Below the pieces are notes generated by a model. It was not told the origin of the DNA, searched no databases, and saw only the letters and a list, made by a program, of their open reading frames with translations. Below, one piece after another: positions 1-6,731 of a DNA stretch of 9,712 bases. Location of the stretch: positions 1 to 9,712 of the forward strand of contig CASEPH010000481.1 of assembly GCA_949289625.1 (NCBI GenBank). Direction: 5' to 3'. Every line of letters begins with the position of its first letter. Position 1 is the first letter of the stretch. The position numbers and the translations under genes were made by a program. Source of the stretch: an uncultured Clostridia bacterium. GTDB taxonomy: Bacteria; Bacillota_A; Clostridia; Oscillospirales; Oscillospiraceae.

Positions 1-1050
1 GCCGTCAAAGTTGGCACACTCGAATACCACGGTGGTGGTGGTGTCCAAAATCTCGGAGTTCAATCCGCCCATGATACCGGCCAAACCGATGGCACGATCA
101 CTATCGGCGATCACCAGCATTTTGCTGGTAAGGGTGTGCTCGTTGCCGTCCAGGGTGGTAAGGACTTCGCCTTCCTTGGCACGACGAACCACGATCTTGC
201 CGCTGCTCACATAGCCGTAGTCAAAGGCGTGCATGGGCTGGCCGTATTCCAGCATCACATAGTTGGTGATGTCCACGATGTTGTTAATGGGACGGATGCC
301 CAGTGCGTGGAGCCGCTGCCGCAGCCACTTGGGAGAGGGGCCTATCTTTACATTGGTGACCATCCGGGAGGTGTAGCGGGGACACAGATCCGGGTCCTCC
401 ACTTCTACCTCCAGCCGGTCAAAAATGGAGCCGGCGTCAGAGCCCTTGACCTGGGGCTCGTGAAGGGTAAGGGGCTTGTCAAAGGTGGCGGCAGCTTCCC
501 GGGCGATGCCGATGATGGAGTAGCAGTCGGTGCGGTTGTTGGTAATTTCAAATTCCACCACGCTGTCGTCGGTGCCGATGACTTCGTTGATATCCTGGCC
601 CACATAGATGTCGGGTTCCTCGATGATAAAGATTCCATCCTCAATGGCGTAGGGAAAGTCGTTTTTGGTCAGGCCCAATTCTTTCAGAGAGCAGAGCATT
701 CCATTGGACATTTCGCCCCGCAGCTTTCCCTTGGTGATGTGCACACCCCCGGGCAGATAGGAGTTGTGCTTGGCCACGGGGACCATATCGCCCTGCTTGA
801 CATTCTGGGCCCCAGTGACGATCTGAACGGGGGCGTCTTCCCCCACGTCTACTTGGCAGATCCACATATGATCGGAATTCTGATGGCGGACAATTTCCAA
901 AACCTTACCTACAACAACATTCCGAATCTCCGCAGAGAGTACCTCTGTGGTCTCTACCTTGGTGCCGGACATTGTCATGGCAGCGTCAAATTCCTGATCG
1001 CTAACATCCAGTTTTACATATTCATTAAGCCATTTTCTCGAAATATTCAT
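1..1050 (-). CDS. pheT: Phenylalanyl-tRNA synthetase beta subunit, N-terminal 350 residues (runs off left edge)
   Basis: This is the beta subunit of the alpha2-beta2 cytoplasmic enzyme that charges tRNA-Phe; in this family beta carries tRNA-binding and editing modules. The reading frame is open to base 1, so only about 350 of the usual roughly 800 residues are present. It begins MNISRKWLNEYV, typical of PheT. Residues about 40-150 form the EMAP-like tRNA-binding domain (VVVGKVLEIVRH, then IVTGAQNV near 78 and GEMSNGMLCS near 112). EITNNRTDCYSI (168-179) and the stretch NNIVDITNYVMLEYGQPMHAF (256-276, given here only by its ends NNIVD and PMHAF) lead into the B3/B4 editing region, and LAGIMGG at 323-329 is also conserved. 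An AAAGGAG ribosome site lies about 8 bases upstream of the ATG. The gene starts 19 bases after the pheS stop, so both are co-transcribed under the T-box. No oddity is seen in the visible part. Confidence 0.97.
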   Translation of the reverse strand, partial: MNISRKWLNEYVKLDVSDQEFDAAMTMSGTKVETTEVLSAEIRNVVVGKVLEIVRHQNSDHMWICQVDVGEDAPVQIVTGAQNVKQGDMVPVAKHNSYLPGGVHITKGKLRGEMSNGMLCSLKELGLTKNDFPYAIEDGIFIIEEPDIYVGQDINEVIGTDDSVVEFEITNNRTDCYSIIGIAREAAATFDKPLTLHEPQVKGSDAGSIFDRLEVEVEDPDLCPRYTSRMVTNVKIGPSPKWLRQRLHALGIRPINNIVDITNYVMLEYGQPMHAFDYGYVSSGKIVVRRAKEGEVLTTLDGNEHTLTSKMLVIADSDRAIGLAGIMGGLNSEILDTTTTVVFECANFDG

Positions 1051-1069
1051 GTTGCATCCGCTCCTTTCA

Positions 1070-2113
1070 TCAGAACTGGTTGAGGAACCGCACGTCGTTC
1101 TCGAAGATCAGACGCAGGTCGTTGATGTTGAACCGGTTCATGGTCATGCGTTCCACGCCGCAGCCGAAGGCAAAGCCGGAGTAGACGTCAGGATCGATGC
1201 CGCAGTCCGACAGAACCTTGGGATGAACCATGCCGGCTCCCAGAATCTCGATCCAGCCTTCCCCGTGGCAGGTGGGACAGGTGCGTCCATCCACGGATCC
1301 GGTACCGCAGCACTTGAAGCAGCGGACGTCCACCTCGCAGGAGGGTTCGGTGAAGGGGAAGTGGTGGGGACGGAACCGAACCACGCTGTCCTCTCCATAG
1401 AGCAGCTTTACCATCTGGGTCAGGCTGCCCTTCAGATCAGCCATGGTGATGCCTTTGTCAATGACCAGTCCCTCCATCTGATGGAACATGGGGCTGTGGG
1501 TGGCATCCACCTCGTCCTTCCGGTATACCCGGCCGGGAGAGATGATGCGAATGGGAGGCTTTCTGGTCTCCATGACCCGGACCTGCATGGGAGAGGTTTG
1601 GGTCCGCAGCAGCACCACGTCATCCTCCGTGGTGTAGAAGGTATCCTGACGATCCCGGGCGGGATGGCCTGCCGGCGTGTTGAGCTTGGTGAAGTTGTAG
1701 CTTTCCAATTCCACCTCAGGGCCGTCCACCACGTCAAAGCCCATACCGATAAAGATTTCCTTCATCTCGTCCAGGACGATGGACATGGGATGCCGGTGTC
1801 CCAAGGGAATCTCCGCACCGGGCATGGTCACGTCCAGAGCTTCCGACCGAAGCTTCAGATCCAGAGCCATGGCAGCCAGTTTTTCTTTTTTCTGCTCCAA
1901 ATCCTTTTCCAGAGTGGCTCTAACCTGGTTGGCCAGCTGGCCCATAATAGGACGCTCCTCTGGGGAAAGGGAACCCATTTTTTTCAGGACAGCAGTGAGT
2001 TCCCCTTTTTTGCCCAGAAACTTGACTCGGAGGGATTCCAGTTCCTGGGGCTCTTTGGCCTGCGCGAAGGCTTCCAGAGCCTGCTTTTCAATGGCGTTTA
2101 GCTGTTGTTTCAT
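1070..2113 (-). CDS. pheS: Phenylalanyl-tRNA synthetase alpha subunit
   Basis: This is the catalytic alpha subunit, which activates phenylalanine with ATP and transfers it to tRNA-Phe. At 347 residues it has the usual family length. Residues 1-90 form the N-terminal coiled-coil arm. Class II motif 1 begins at HPMSIVLDEM (108-117). Motif 2 is RVYRKDEVDATHSPMFHQME (195-214). Motif 3 is FGCGVERMTM (316-325), and the protein ends in the conserved NDVRFLNQF. FTEPSCEVDV (254-263) is a family signature and is followed by a cysteine-rich insert: C265, C268, C269, C279 and C282. The last two sit in CPTCHGEGW, which looks like a small zinc knuckle. The ATG is preceded by AAGGAG with about 9 bases of spacing. 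It is first in the pheS-pheT operon and is controlled by the T-box leader upstream. Confidence 0.98.
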   Translation of the reverse strand: MKQQLNAIEKQALEAFAQAKEPQELESLRVKFLGKKGELTAVLKKMGSLSPEERPIMGQLANQVRATLEKDLEQKKEKLAAMALDLKLRSEALDVTMPGAEIPLGHRHPMSIVLDEMKEIFIGMGFDVVDGPEVELESYNFTKLNTPAGHPARDRQDTFYTTEDDVVLLRTQTSPMQVRVMETRKPPIRIISPGRVYRKDEVDATHSPMFHQMEGLVIDKGITMADLKGSLTQMVKLLYGEDSVVRFRPHHFPFTEPSCEVDVRCFKCCGTGSVDGRTCPTCHGEGWIEILGAGMVHPKVLSDCGIDPDVYSGFAFGCGVERMTMNRFNINDLRLIFENDVRFLNQF

Positions 2114-2170
2114 AATCCTGTCTCCTTATATCATGTCGTTTCCTACGAAGGGAATTGATTGCCTGGGGAT

Positions 2171-2208
2171 AAAAAAACAGCCCTCCGTCCACATAGGGGA
2201 CGAAAGAC
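2171..2208 (-). terminator. Intrinsic terminator of the T-box leader
   Basis: On the minus strand GTCTTTCGTCC pairs with GGACGGAGGGC (11 pairs including several G-U) around a 7-base loop, followed by TG and seven T residues (2177-2171). Its left arm overlaps the bases needed for the antiterminator, as expected of a T-box switch. Confidence 0.9.
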
Positions 2209-2425
2209 AACGCTTCCGCGGTACCACCCGCAATTCACCTCCAACAAGGTGCTCTTTCCGTGTATAACGGCACAACCCGGCGCATCCTACTGGGCCAAGA
2301 CACCTTTCAGACGGCAGCTCCCGGGGGAAAGCCCGAATCCCCATGGAGGCGGCTCTCAGCGCCCCGCCCTCTCTTGGCCATGGATTGGATTTTGGACGAC
2401 CCGATCATCGCATTTTCCTAATATA
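2171..2425 (-). promoter_or_regulatory. T-box leader (tRNA-Phe-sensing riboswitch) of pheST
   Basis: The leader transcript contains the hallmark T-box GGGTGGTACCGCGG (2229 down to 2216). Its bulge UGGU would pair with an ACCA acceptor end, which fits the A73 discriminator known for tRNA-Phe. Upstream are other T-box landmarks: an AG-rich bulge AAGAGAGG (2375-2368), a GCTGAGAG terminal-loop motif (2360-2353), AGTAGGAT near 2291-2284 and the Stem II signature CCGTTAT (2270-2264). Two UUC triplets lie in the expected specifier area (2337-2335 and 2329-2327), and I cannot decide between them without folding. The antiterminator would pair GGG and GCG of the T-box with CCC and CGU in 2202-2196, which are also needed by the terminator. 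Uncharged tRNA-Phe should therefore favour read-through into pheS. The 5' end is inferred from the promoter. Confidence 0.95.
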
Positions 2426-2431
2426 TGTAGC

Positions 2432-2460
2432 ATAATAGCACAGAATTTTGGATCTTGCAA
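2432..2460 (-). promoter_or_regulatory. Sigma-A promoter of the pheST T-box operon
   Basis: On the minus strand there is a -35 box TTGCAA (2460-2455), a 17-base spacer and a -10 box TATTAT (2437-2432). TGC immediately before the -10 makes it an extended -10. Transcription should start near 2425, just before the T-box stem I region. No experiment supports this; the call rests on consensus match and position. Confidence 0.8.
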
Positions 2461-2468
2461 CATAAAAA

Positions 2469-2497
2469 TTGACTGTGCAGAAAAAATAGAATATAAT
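2469..2497 (+). promoter_or_regulatory. Sigma-A promoter of the membrane protein-nnr-lipoprotein-alr operon
   Basis: TTGACT (2469-2474), a 17-base spacer and TATAAT (2492-2497) form an almost perfect consensus in an AT-rich stretch. Transcription should begin near 2504, giving a 5' leader of about 50 bases before the ATG at 2554. The -35 box lies only 8 bases from the -35 box of the divergent pheS promoter. Confidence 0.85.
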
Positions 2498-2553
2498 AAC
2501 AAAATACGGCCCGGATACGGCGGTAAATACTGTGAAAATTGAGGGTAGCCATT

Positions 2554-3075
2554 ATGTTTGAAGACGATATTTTTGTAGAGGAAATGGTGGTCCGTCGGAA
2601 AAATCTCGGCAATTTTCTGCTGAGCGTACTTATTGTGGTGGCGGCACTATTTTTGTCTGTGGTTGTTTGGCTGGTGGTACCGTTTATCAACAGCGTGCTG
2701 ATTCTAATTATCTTGTTCGCAGCATATCTGGGAATCAAATTTCAGTATGTGGAATTTGAGTATTCCTTCACCAACGGCGACCTAGACGTGGATAAAATCA
2801 TGGCGAAGCGGAAACGGAAGCGGGTCCTGGAGATCAATCAAAAGCAAATCCAGGTCATGGCGCCCTATACATCGGAATTTGAATCGGAGACCAAGGGATA
2901 CCAGGTATCGGAGATCCTGGATTTTTCAAGCTATAAAAATGCCGCAGGACGCTGGTTCATGATTTATGAAAAGAGTGACGGCGGCTACGGATTTGCGGTG
3001 CTGCAGCCCTCGCCCAGACTGCGGGAGGCTATGGGCAAATATCTCCGCAGCCGGCTCAAGGGGACGAAGGCATGA
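2554..3075 (+). CDS. Two-helix membrane protein of unknown function (DUF6106-like)
   Basis: This 173-residue protein has no assigned function. Residues about 20-42 and 46-62 are two hydrophobic helices with a short proline-containing turn (VVPFIN), so it is a membrane hairpin. The remaining 110 residues are soluble. A very basic KRKRKR sits at 85-90, after a segment starting FEYSFTNGDLDVDKI. That arrangement recalls bacterial PH-like domains tied to a membrane hairpin and resembles DUF6106 proteins of Clostridia, but both are from memory and weak. I chose the ATG at 2554, with GAGGG about 9 bases upstream, over an in-frame TTG at 2539 that lacks a ribosome site. It is the first gene after a strong promoter, and its stop overlaps the nnr start in ATGA, which indicates translational coupling. 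Confidence 0.85.
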   Translation: MFEDDIFVEEMVVRRKNLGNFLLSVLIVVAALFLSVVVWLVVPFINSVLILIILFAAYLGIKFQYVEFEYSFTNGDLDVDKIMAKRKRKRVLEINQKQIQVMAPYTSEFESETKGYQVSEILDFSSYKNAAGRWFMIYEKSDGGYGFAVLQPSPRLREAMGKYLRSRLKGTKA

Positions 3076-4574
3076 AATTTACCGGCAGTGCGGCCATGCG
3101 GGAAATGGACCGCTTTTCCATAGAGAAATTAGGGATTCCCGGAGAGACCTTGATGCTTCATGCCGCAGAAGGAGCAGCCGCGGAAGTGGAAAAGCTGCTT
3201 CCGAAAGGCGGCCGAGTCTTGATTCTTTGCGGCAGCGGAAATAATGGCGGAGACGGTATCGGCGTTGCAGCGCTGCTGCTGGAACGGGGCTATGAGGTCC
3301 AGTGCGTCATGGTGGGTGACGCTTCAAAGCTGACGACGGACAGCCGGGCCATGGTCCAGCGGCTCCAAACTGCGGGAGGAGAACTGGGTTCTTATCAGGA
3401 CGTTTCCATCCTGCAATCCGGCTGGGATCTGATTGTGGATGCCCTATTCGGTACGGGCCTTTCCCGGCCAATCGTCGGCAAGTATGAGGAACTGATCCGT
3501 GCTGTGAACAACAGTGATATCCCTGTACTTTCCTGCGACATTGCCAGCGGCGTCTGCGCCGATTCCGGGCAGGTACTGGGATGTGCCGTAAAAGCCGACG
3601 TGACCGTGACCTTTCATCTACCCAAAACCGGCCAGCTTCTGCCTCCAGGTACGGAGTATACAGGCAGGCTTGTGGTTCATGATATCGGAATCCCCGAGCA
3701 GGCAACGGAACGAGCCCAGTTTGTGGGGGAATATGTGACGGAAGCAATGGTTCGGAGGTGGCTGCCCAAGTCTGGACTGGAGAGCCACAAGGGAGATATG
3801 GGAAAGCTTCTTTTGATTTGCGGCTCTACCGGATTTACTGGAGCAGCTTCCATGGCAGCGAAGGCTGCTCTGCGCAGCGGCGCGGGACTGGTCTATCTGG
3901 GGGTGCCGGAGTCGGTGTATGCCATTGTGGCCTCCAAGCTGGAGGAGCCGGTGGTATTTCCGCTGCCCTGCACCGGGAACGGTCGCTTTTCTAGGATTGC
4001 GGTTCCCAAGCTCCAGGACCGATTATCGGATATGGATGCCTGCCTGGTGGGACCCTGGATGGGGAAAAACTACGATACAGAGGAAGTGGTCTACGGGGTG
4101 CTGGAGGCCGCAAAATGTCCCGTTGTATTGGATGCAGATGGCATAAACGTACTGGCGGGGCATATAGATAGACTGGACAAGGTATCGGTCCCAGTGGTGC
4201 TGACGCCTCATACCGGAGAGTTTTTGAGAATCGGCGGTGACCCTGCTCTGGATCGAATTTCCGCCGCTAAAGAAATGGCTCGGCGTTCCGGCGCCACCGT
4301 GGTGCTCAAGGGATATCGCACGGTGGTGGCAGGACCGGATGGAACGGTCTATGTGAACTCCACGGGGAATCCCGGTATGGCCACCGGCGGCAGTGGCGAT
4401 GTGCTCTCCGGTATCCTGACCTGCCTGCTGGGGCAGGGGATGGAACCGATGAAGGCTGCGGCTGCTGCGGTGTGGATCCATGGTGCGGCGGGAGATCTTT
4501 GTGCGAAACGGTTTGGCCGAAGGAGCATGCTGCCTACGGATATGATCGAGGCCCTGTCCGAAATTCTTAGATAA
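3072..4574 (+). CDS. nnr: Bifunctional NAD(P)HX repair enzyme (epimerase plus ADP/ATP-dependent dehydratase)
   Basis: Nnr repairs hydrated, inactive NADHX and NADPHX in the cytoplasm: the N-terminal domain interconverts R and S epimers and the C-terminal domain dehydrates the S form. At 500 residues it has full bifunctional length. Residues 1-225 are the YjeF_N epimerase, with GSGNNGGDG (54-62), ALFGTGLSRP (124-133) and DIASGVCADSG (156-166). Residues 235-500 are the ribokinase-like dehydratase, with KGDMGKLLLICGS (240-252), LDADGINVLA (353-362), LTPHTGEF (377-384), VLKGYRTVV (411-419) and the nucleotide and catalytic loop GMATGGSGDVLSG (435-447), where D443 is the expected catalytic aspartate. 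The usual GPGLG reads GPWMG at 327-331. The ATG overlaps the preceding stop by four bases, and the lipoprotein gene begins 14 bases after this stop. Confidence 0.96.
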   Translation: MKFTGSAAMREMDRFSIEKLGIPGETLMLHAAEGAAAEVEKLLPKGGRVLILCGSGNNGGDGIGVAALLLERGYEVQCVMVGDASKLTTDSRAMVQRLQTAGGELGSYQDVSILQSGWDLIVDALFGTGLSRPIVGKYEELIRAVNNSDIPVLSCDIASGVCADSGQVLGCAVKADVTVTFHLPKTGQLLPPGTEYTGRLVVHDIGIPEQATERAQFVGEYVTEAMVRRWLPKSGLESHKGDMGKLLLICGSTGFTGAASMAAKAALRSGAGLVYLGVPESVYAIVASKLEEPVVFPLPCTGNGRFSRIAVPKLQDRLSDMDACLVGPWMGKNYDTEEVVYGVLEAAKCPVVLDADGINVLAGHIDRLDKVSVPVVLTPHTGEFLRIGGDPALDRISAAKEMARRSGATVVLKGYRTVVAGPDGTVYVNSTGNPGMATGGSGDVLSGILTCLLGQGMEPMKAAAAAVWIHGAAGDLCAKRFGRRSMLPTDMIEALSEILR

Positions 4575-4588
4575 CGGAGGACAAACCT

Positions 4589-5212
4589 GTGCGGCTGAGA
4601 TTTGCCGTACCAATGATGATGCTGCTTCTGCTGTGCGCCTGCGGAGCAGAGAAAGAGTCGGCGCAAACCCCGGTCAGCTTCCGGACTGCATTGACCAACG
4701 CGGGACAGTGCAATTTCAGTGTGGAGCTGGAGGCAGACTACGGGGACTATGTGCGGGAATTTACCCTGGATTGCAGCGGGGTGGTGGGCGGCGAATCGTC
4801 GCTGACGGTGCTGTCCCCTGAAACTGCGGAGGGGATTACCGCCACGGTATCGGGGGAGGATGCTCAGGTGTCCTATTCGGATACGATCCTGGCGGTGGAC
4901 AACTTCGAGAGTCGGGATATCTCGCCCATGTCTGCGCCCTATCTCTTGACTAAGGCCTGGAGTGAGGGATATATTGACTCCTGCGGACAGGACGGCGACT
5001 GGGAGCAGGTTCACTATCTCCTGGGCTACGGAGGAAAACAGCTGGAGATCATCACCTGCTTTGCGGGCCAGGAGCCCCAGTGGGCGGAAATCTCCGACGG
5101 AGAAAATACCCTGATTACCTGTGAAATCAGCAATTTTACCCTACAAAAGAAGGCGGAACAACATGACAACCAAGAAAATGCTCAGACGGACCTGGGCGGA
5201 AGTGAATCTTGA
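4589..5212 (+). CDS. Small secreted lipoprotein between nnr and alr
   Basis: This 207-residue protein starts at GTG, with CGGAGG 8 bases upstream. The N-terminus MRLRFAVPMMMLLLLCACG is a type II signal peptide: two arginines, a hydrophobic core and a lipobox L15-C16-A17-C18, so Cys18 should be lipidated and the protein anchored outside the membrane. The mature part is acidic and rich in short beta-like segments; TLTV-type strands such as SLTVLSPETAEGITA (near 71-85) suggest a LolA/LppX-like lipid-carrier fold, by resemblance only. Its place just before alr matches the lipoprotein YdcC beside alr in Bacillus subtilis, though I cannot establish homology. The last 50 bases overlap alr in another frame, and the C-terminal tail encoded there (after about residue 191) is hydrophilic and probably unstructured. 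Function unknown. Confidence 0.88.
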   Translation: MRLRFAVPMMMLLLLCACGAEKESAQTPVSFRTALTNAGQCNFSVELEADYGDYVREFTLDCSGVVGGESSLTVLSPETAEGITATVSGEDAQVSYSDTILAVDNFESRDISPMSAPYLLTKAWSEGYIDSCGQDGDWEQVHYLLGYGGKQLEIITCFAGQEPQWAEISDGENTLITCEISNFTLQKKAEQHDNQENAQTDLGGSES

Positions 5213-6341
5213 CAATCTAAGCCACAATATGACGACGCTGCGGAAGGGGCTGCCGGAAGGCTGCCGATTCCTAGGCGTGGTCAAGGCGGACGCCTATGGA
5301 CACGGTGCGGTGCCGGTATCCCGGGAGCTCCAGCGGCTGGGGGCGGATTATCTGGCAGTGTCCAATTTTGAAGAGGCGTTGCAGCTTCGCCGGGCAGAGA
5401 TTCAGCTGCCCATTCTGATCCTGGGATATACGCCCCCGGAATTTGCTCGGGAAGAGGCGGCTCTGTCCATCACCCAGGAGGTCCATAGCCTGGAATACGG
5501 CAAGGAACTGGCTGCGGCCCTTGCGGGAACCGGGTTAAAGCTATCCATCCACATGAAGGTGGATACCGGCATGAGCCGGCTGGGCTTCTTTGCCTATGAC
5601 CGGCCTGAGACGGTGGAAGAACTATCGGAACTGGCTGCTTTGCCGGAGCTGTATCCTGAGGGGATCTTTATGCACTTTGCCGTTTCGGATACCCCCAGTC
5701 AGGATGCCTACACACAGATGCAGCATCAACGCTTTATGGATCTGGTGCAGGCGCTCAGACAGCGGGGCATTGTTCCGAAGATTGTACATTGTGCCAACAG
5801 CGGTGCCACCATCGCCTATCCCCAGTTTGCCCATGACATGGTTCGGCCTGGCATTGCCACTTACGGCCTGGATCCCTCCGGGGATCTTCGAGGAATGGCG
5901 GATCTGCGGCCCTTGATGAGCCTGAAAACCACCATTGCCGCCATCCGACCTTTCGGTCCCGGAATCACGGTGAGCTATGGCAGAACCTATACCACGCCGG
6001 AAAACCGGGTTCTGGCCGTGTGTCCCATCGGGTATGCGGACGGGCTTCCCAGAAGGCTGAGCGGAAATCTCACATTCTTGCTCCGTGGACGTCATGTTCC
6101 GGTGGTGGGCCGAATCTGCATGGATATGTGCATGGTGGACATTACCGAGGTACCGGAGGCCCAGGTGGGAGACGAAGTCACTGTGGTGGGTACTGACGGC
6201 GGAGAAAACATCACCTGGGACGATTGGGCGGATCAGCTAGGGACTATATCGTATGAACTGGTCTGCGGAATCAACAAGCGTGTTCCACGGCTGTATTTTC
6301 GGGATGGAGCGTTGGTGGATACCCTGCAATACATCGTCTGA
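5163..6341 (+). CDS. alr: Alanine racemase
   Basis: Alr is the PLP-dependent enzyme that interconverts L- and D-alanine and supplies D-Ala for peptidoglycan. It has 392 residues, the normal length. The fold-type III barrel begins TWAEVNLDNL (10-19), with the PLP lysine K41 in VVKADAYGHG. K132 and R139 in MKVDTGMSRLG match the carbamylated lysine and the arginine of the Geobacillus enzyme by spacing. VRPGIATYGL (227-236) holds the phosphate-contacting region. The second catalytic base is Y272 in SYGRTY, followed by IGYADGLPRR (289-298) and CMDMCMVD (319-326). I chose the ATG at 5163, after AAGGCGG, because it gives the usual short leader before TWAEVNL. A TTG at 5121 would add a basic tail without an obvious ribosome site. 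It is last in its operon and overlaps the lipoprotein gene by 50 bases. A terminator follows 8 bases after the stop. Confidence 0.97.
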   Translation: MTTKKMLRRTWAEVNLDNLSHNMTTLRKGLPEGCRFLGVVKADAYGHGAVPVSRELQRLGADYLAVSNFEEALQLRRAEIQLPILILGYTPPEFAREEAALSITQEVHSLEYGKELAAALAGTGLKLSIHMKVDTGMSRLGFFAYDRPETVEELSELAALPELYPEGIFMHFAVSDTPSQDAYTQMQHQRFMDLVQALRQRGIVPKIVHCANSGATIAYPQFAHDMVRPGIATYGLDPSGDLRGMADLRPLMSLKTTIAAIRPFGPGITVSYGRTYTTPENRVLAVCPIGYADGLPRRLSGNLTFLLRGRHVPVVGRICMDMCMVDITEVPEAQVGDEVTVVGTDGGENITWDDWADQLGTISYELVCGINKRVPRLYFRDGALVDTLQYIV

Positions 6342-6349
6342 CAACTTGG

Positions 6350-6382
6350 GAGGCGTGTTCTTTAGGGAACGCGCCTCTTTCT
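6350..6382 (+). terminator. Intrinsic terminator after alr
   Basis: GAGGCGTGTTC (6350-6360) pairs with GAACGCGCCTC (6367-6377) as 11 pairs, one of them G-U, around a 6-base loop. TTTCT follows. It closes the operon that begins at the 2469 promoter. Confidence 0.88.
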
Positions 6383-6398
6383 ATGTAACATGCCCGGC

Positions 6399-6427
6399 TT
6401 GACCTTCCGGGTCCAACGCCGTATAAT
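6399..6427 (+). promoter_or_regulatory. Sigma-A promoter of the zinc-ribbon/radical SAM operon
   Basis: TTGACC (6399-6404), a 17-base spacer and a perfect TATAAT (6422-6427) lie just downstream of the alr terminator. Transcription should start near 6434, leaving a 5' leader of about 25 bases. I see no other promoter before the two genes that follow, so this one probably serves all three. Confidence 0.85.
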
Positions 6428-6459
6428 GAAGAAAAAGCTTAAACGACAGGAGGAGCATT

Positions 6460-6720
6460 ATGCTTGTAACATGTCCGGAATGTGGAAATCAGGTGTCGGA
6501 TAAGGCAAAAGCCTGCCCAAAGTGCGGCTGCCCTATAGATGAGATTTTGGCCCAGTTTCAATTATCCGTTTATGATCCCGAAACCATGACGGGAAAGACT
6601 CCAGAGGATGATCGCGCCATTGAGATTGCTCAGGATTTTTACGGGGAACTGCTGGTCTCAAAAGATGGAAGAGTTTGGAATTCTGGCGGCCAGGTTGTGG
6701 CCGAAATGAAATATAAATAA
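6460..6720 (+). CDS. Small zinc-ribbon protein of unknown function
   Basis: This 86-residue cytoplasmic protein has no signal peptide or membrane segment. Residues 5-23 form a classical zinc ribbon: CPECG, a 10-residue spacer beginning NQVSDKAKA, then CPKCG, giving two CxxC knuckles. Residues 24-86 are acidic, with DPETMTGKTPEDD around 39-51 and a tail VSKDGRVWNSGGQVVAEMKYK-like in its beta character (only the ends VSKDG and EMKYK matter here). I do not recognise this C-terminal half. The ATG has a near-ideal AGGAGG 6 bases upstream, and the gene is first after a strong promoter. Its stop overlaps the ribosome site of the radical SAM gene, whose start is 11 bases downstream, so the two are probably co-expressed. 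Such ribbons often bind protein or nucleic acid; nothing here says which. Confidence 0.88.
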   Translation: MLVTCPECGNQVSDKAKACPKCGCPIDEILAQFQLSVYDPETMTGKTPEDDRAIEIAQDFYGELLVSKDGRVWNSGGQVVAEMKYK

Positions 6721-6731
6721 GGACTATACCT

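Noticed and set aside
136..1083. A 315-residue open frame on the plus strand opposite pheT
   Set aside because: It is the antisense shadow of an unmistakable pheT. It has no ribosome site or recognisable motif, and its composition (many Gly, His, Val) is typical of reading GC-rich genes backwards.
1049..2101. A 350-residue open frame on the plus strand opposite pheS
   Set aside because: It is antisense to pheS over its whole length, lacks family features, and pheS has all class II synthetase motifs on the other strand.
2126..2344. A 72-residue open frame upstream of pheS
   Set aside because: It lies inside the T-box leader, whose sequence is explained by RNA structure; there is no ribosome site and no protein-like pattern.
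2539..2553. TTG start giving the membrane protein five extra residues
   Set aside because: The GAGGG that would serve the ATG at 2554 lies inside this extension, and nothing like a ribosome site precedes the TTG.
2418..2738. A 106-residue minus-strand frame across the divergent promoters
   Set aside because: It crosses both promoters and is antisense to the membrane protein gene; no start signal was seen.
5121..5162. Longer alanine racemase starting at TTG
   Set aside because: It would deepen the overlap with the lipoprotein gene and add a basic tail not found in the family, while the ATG at 5163 has an AAGGCGG site at proper distance.
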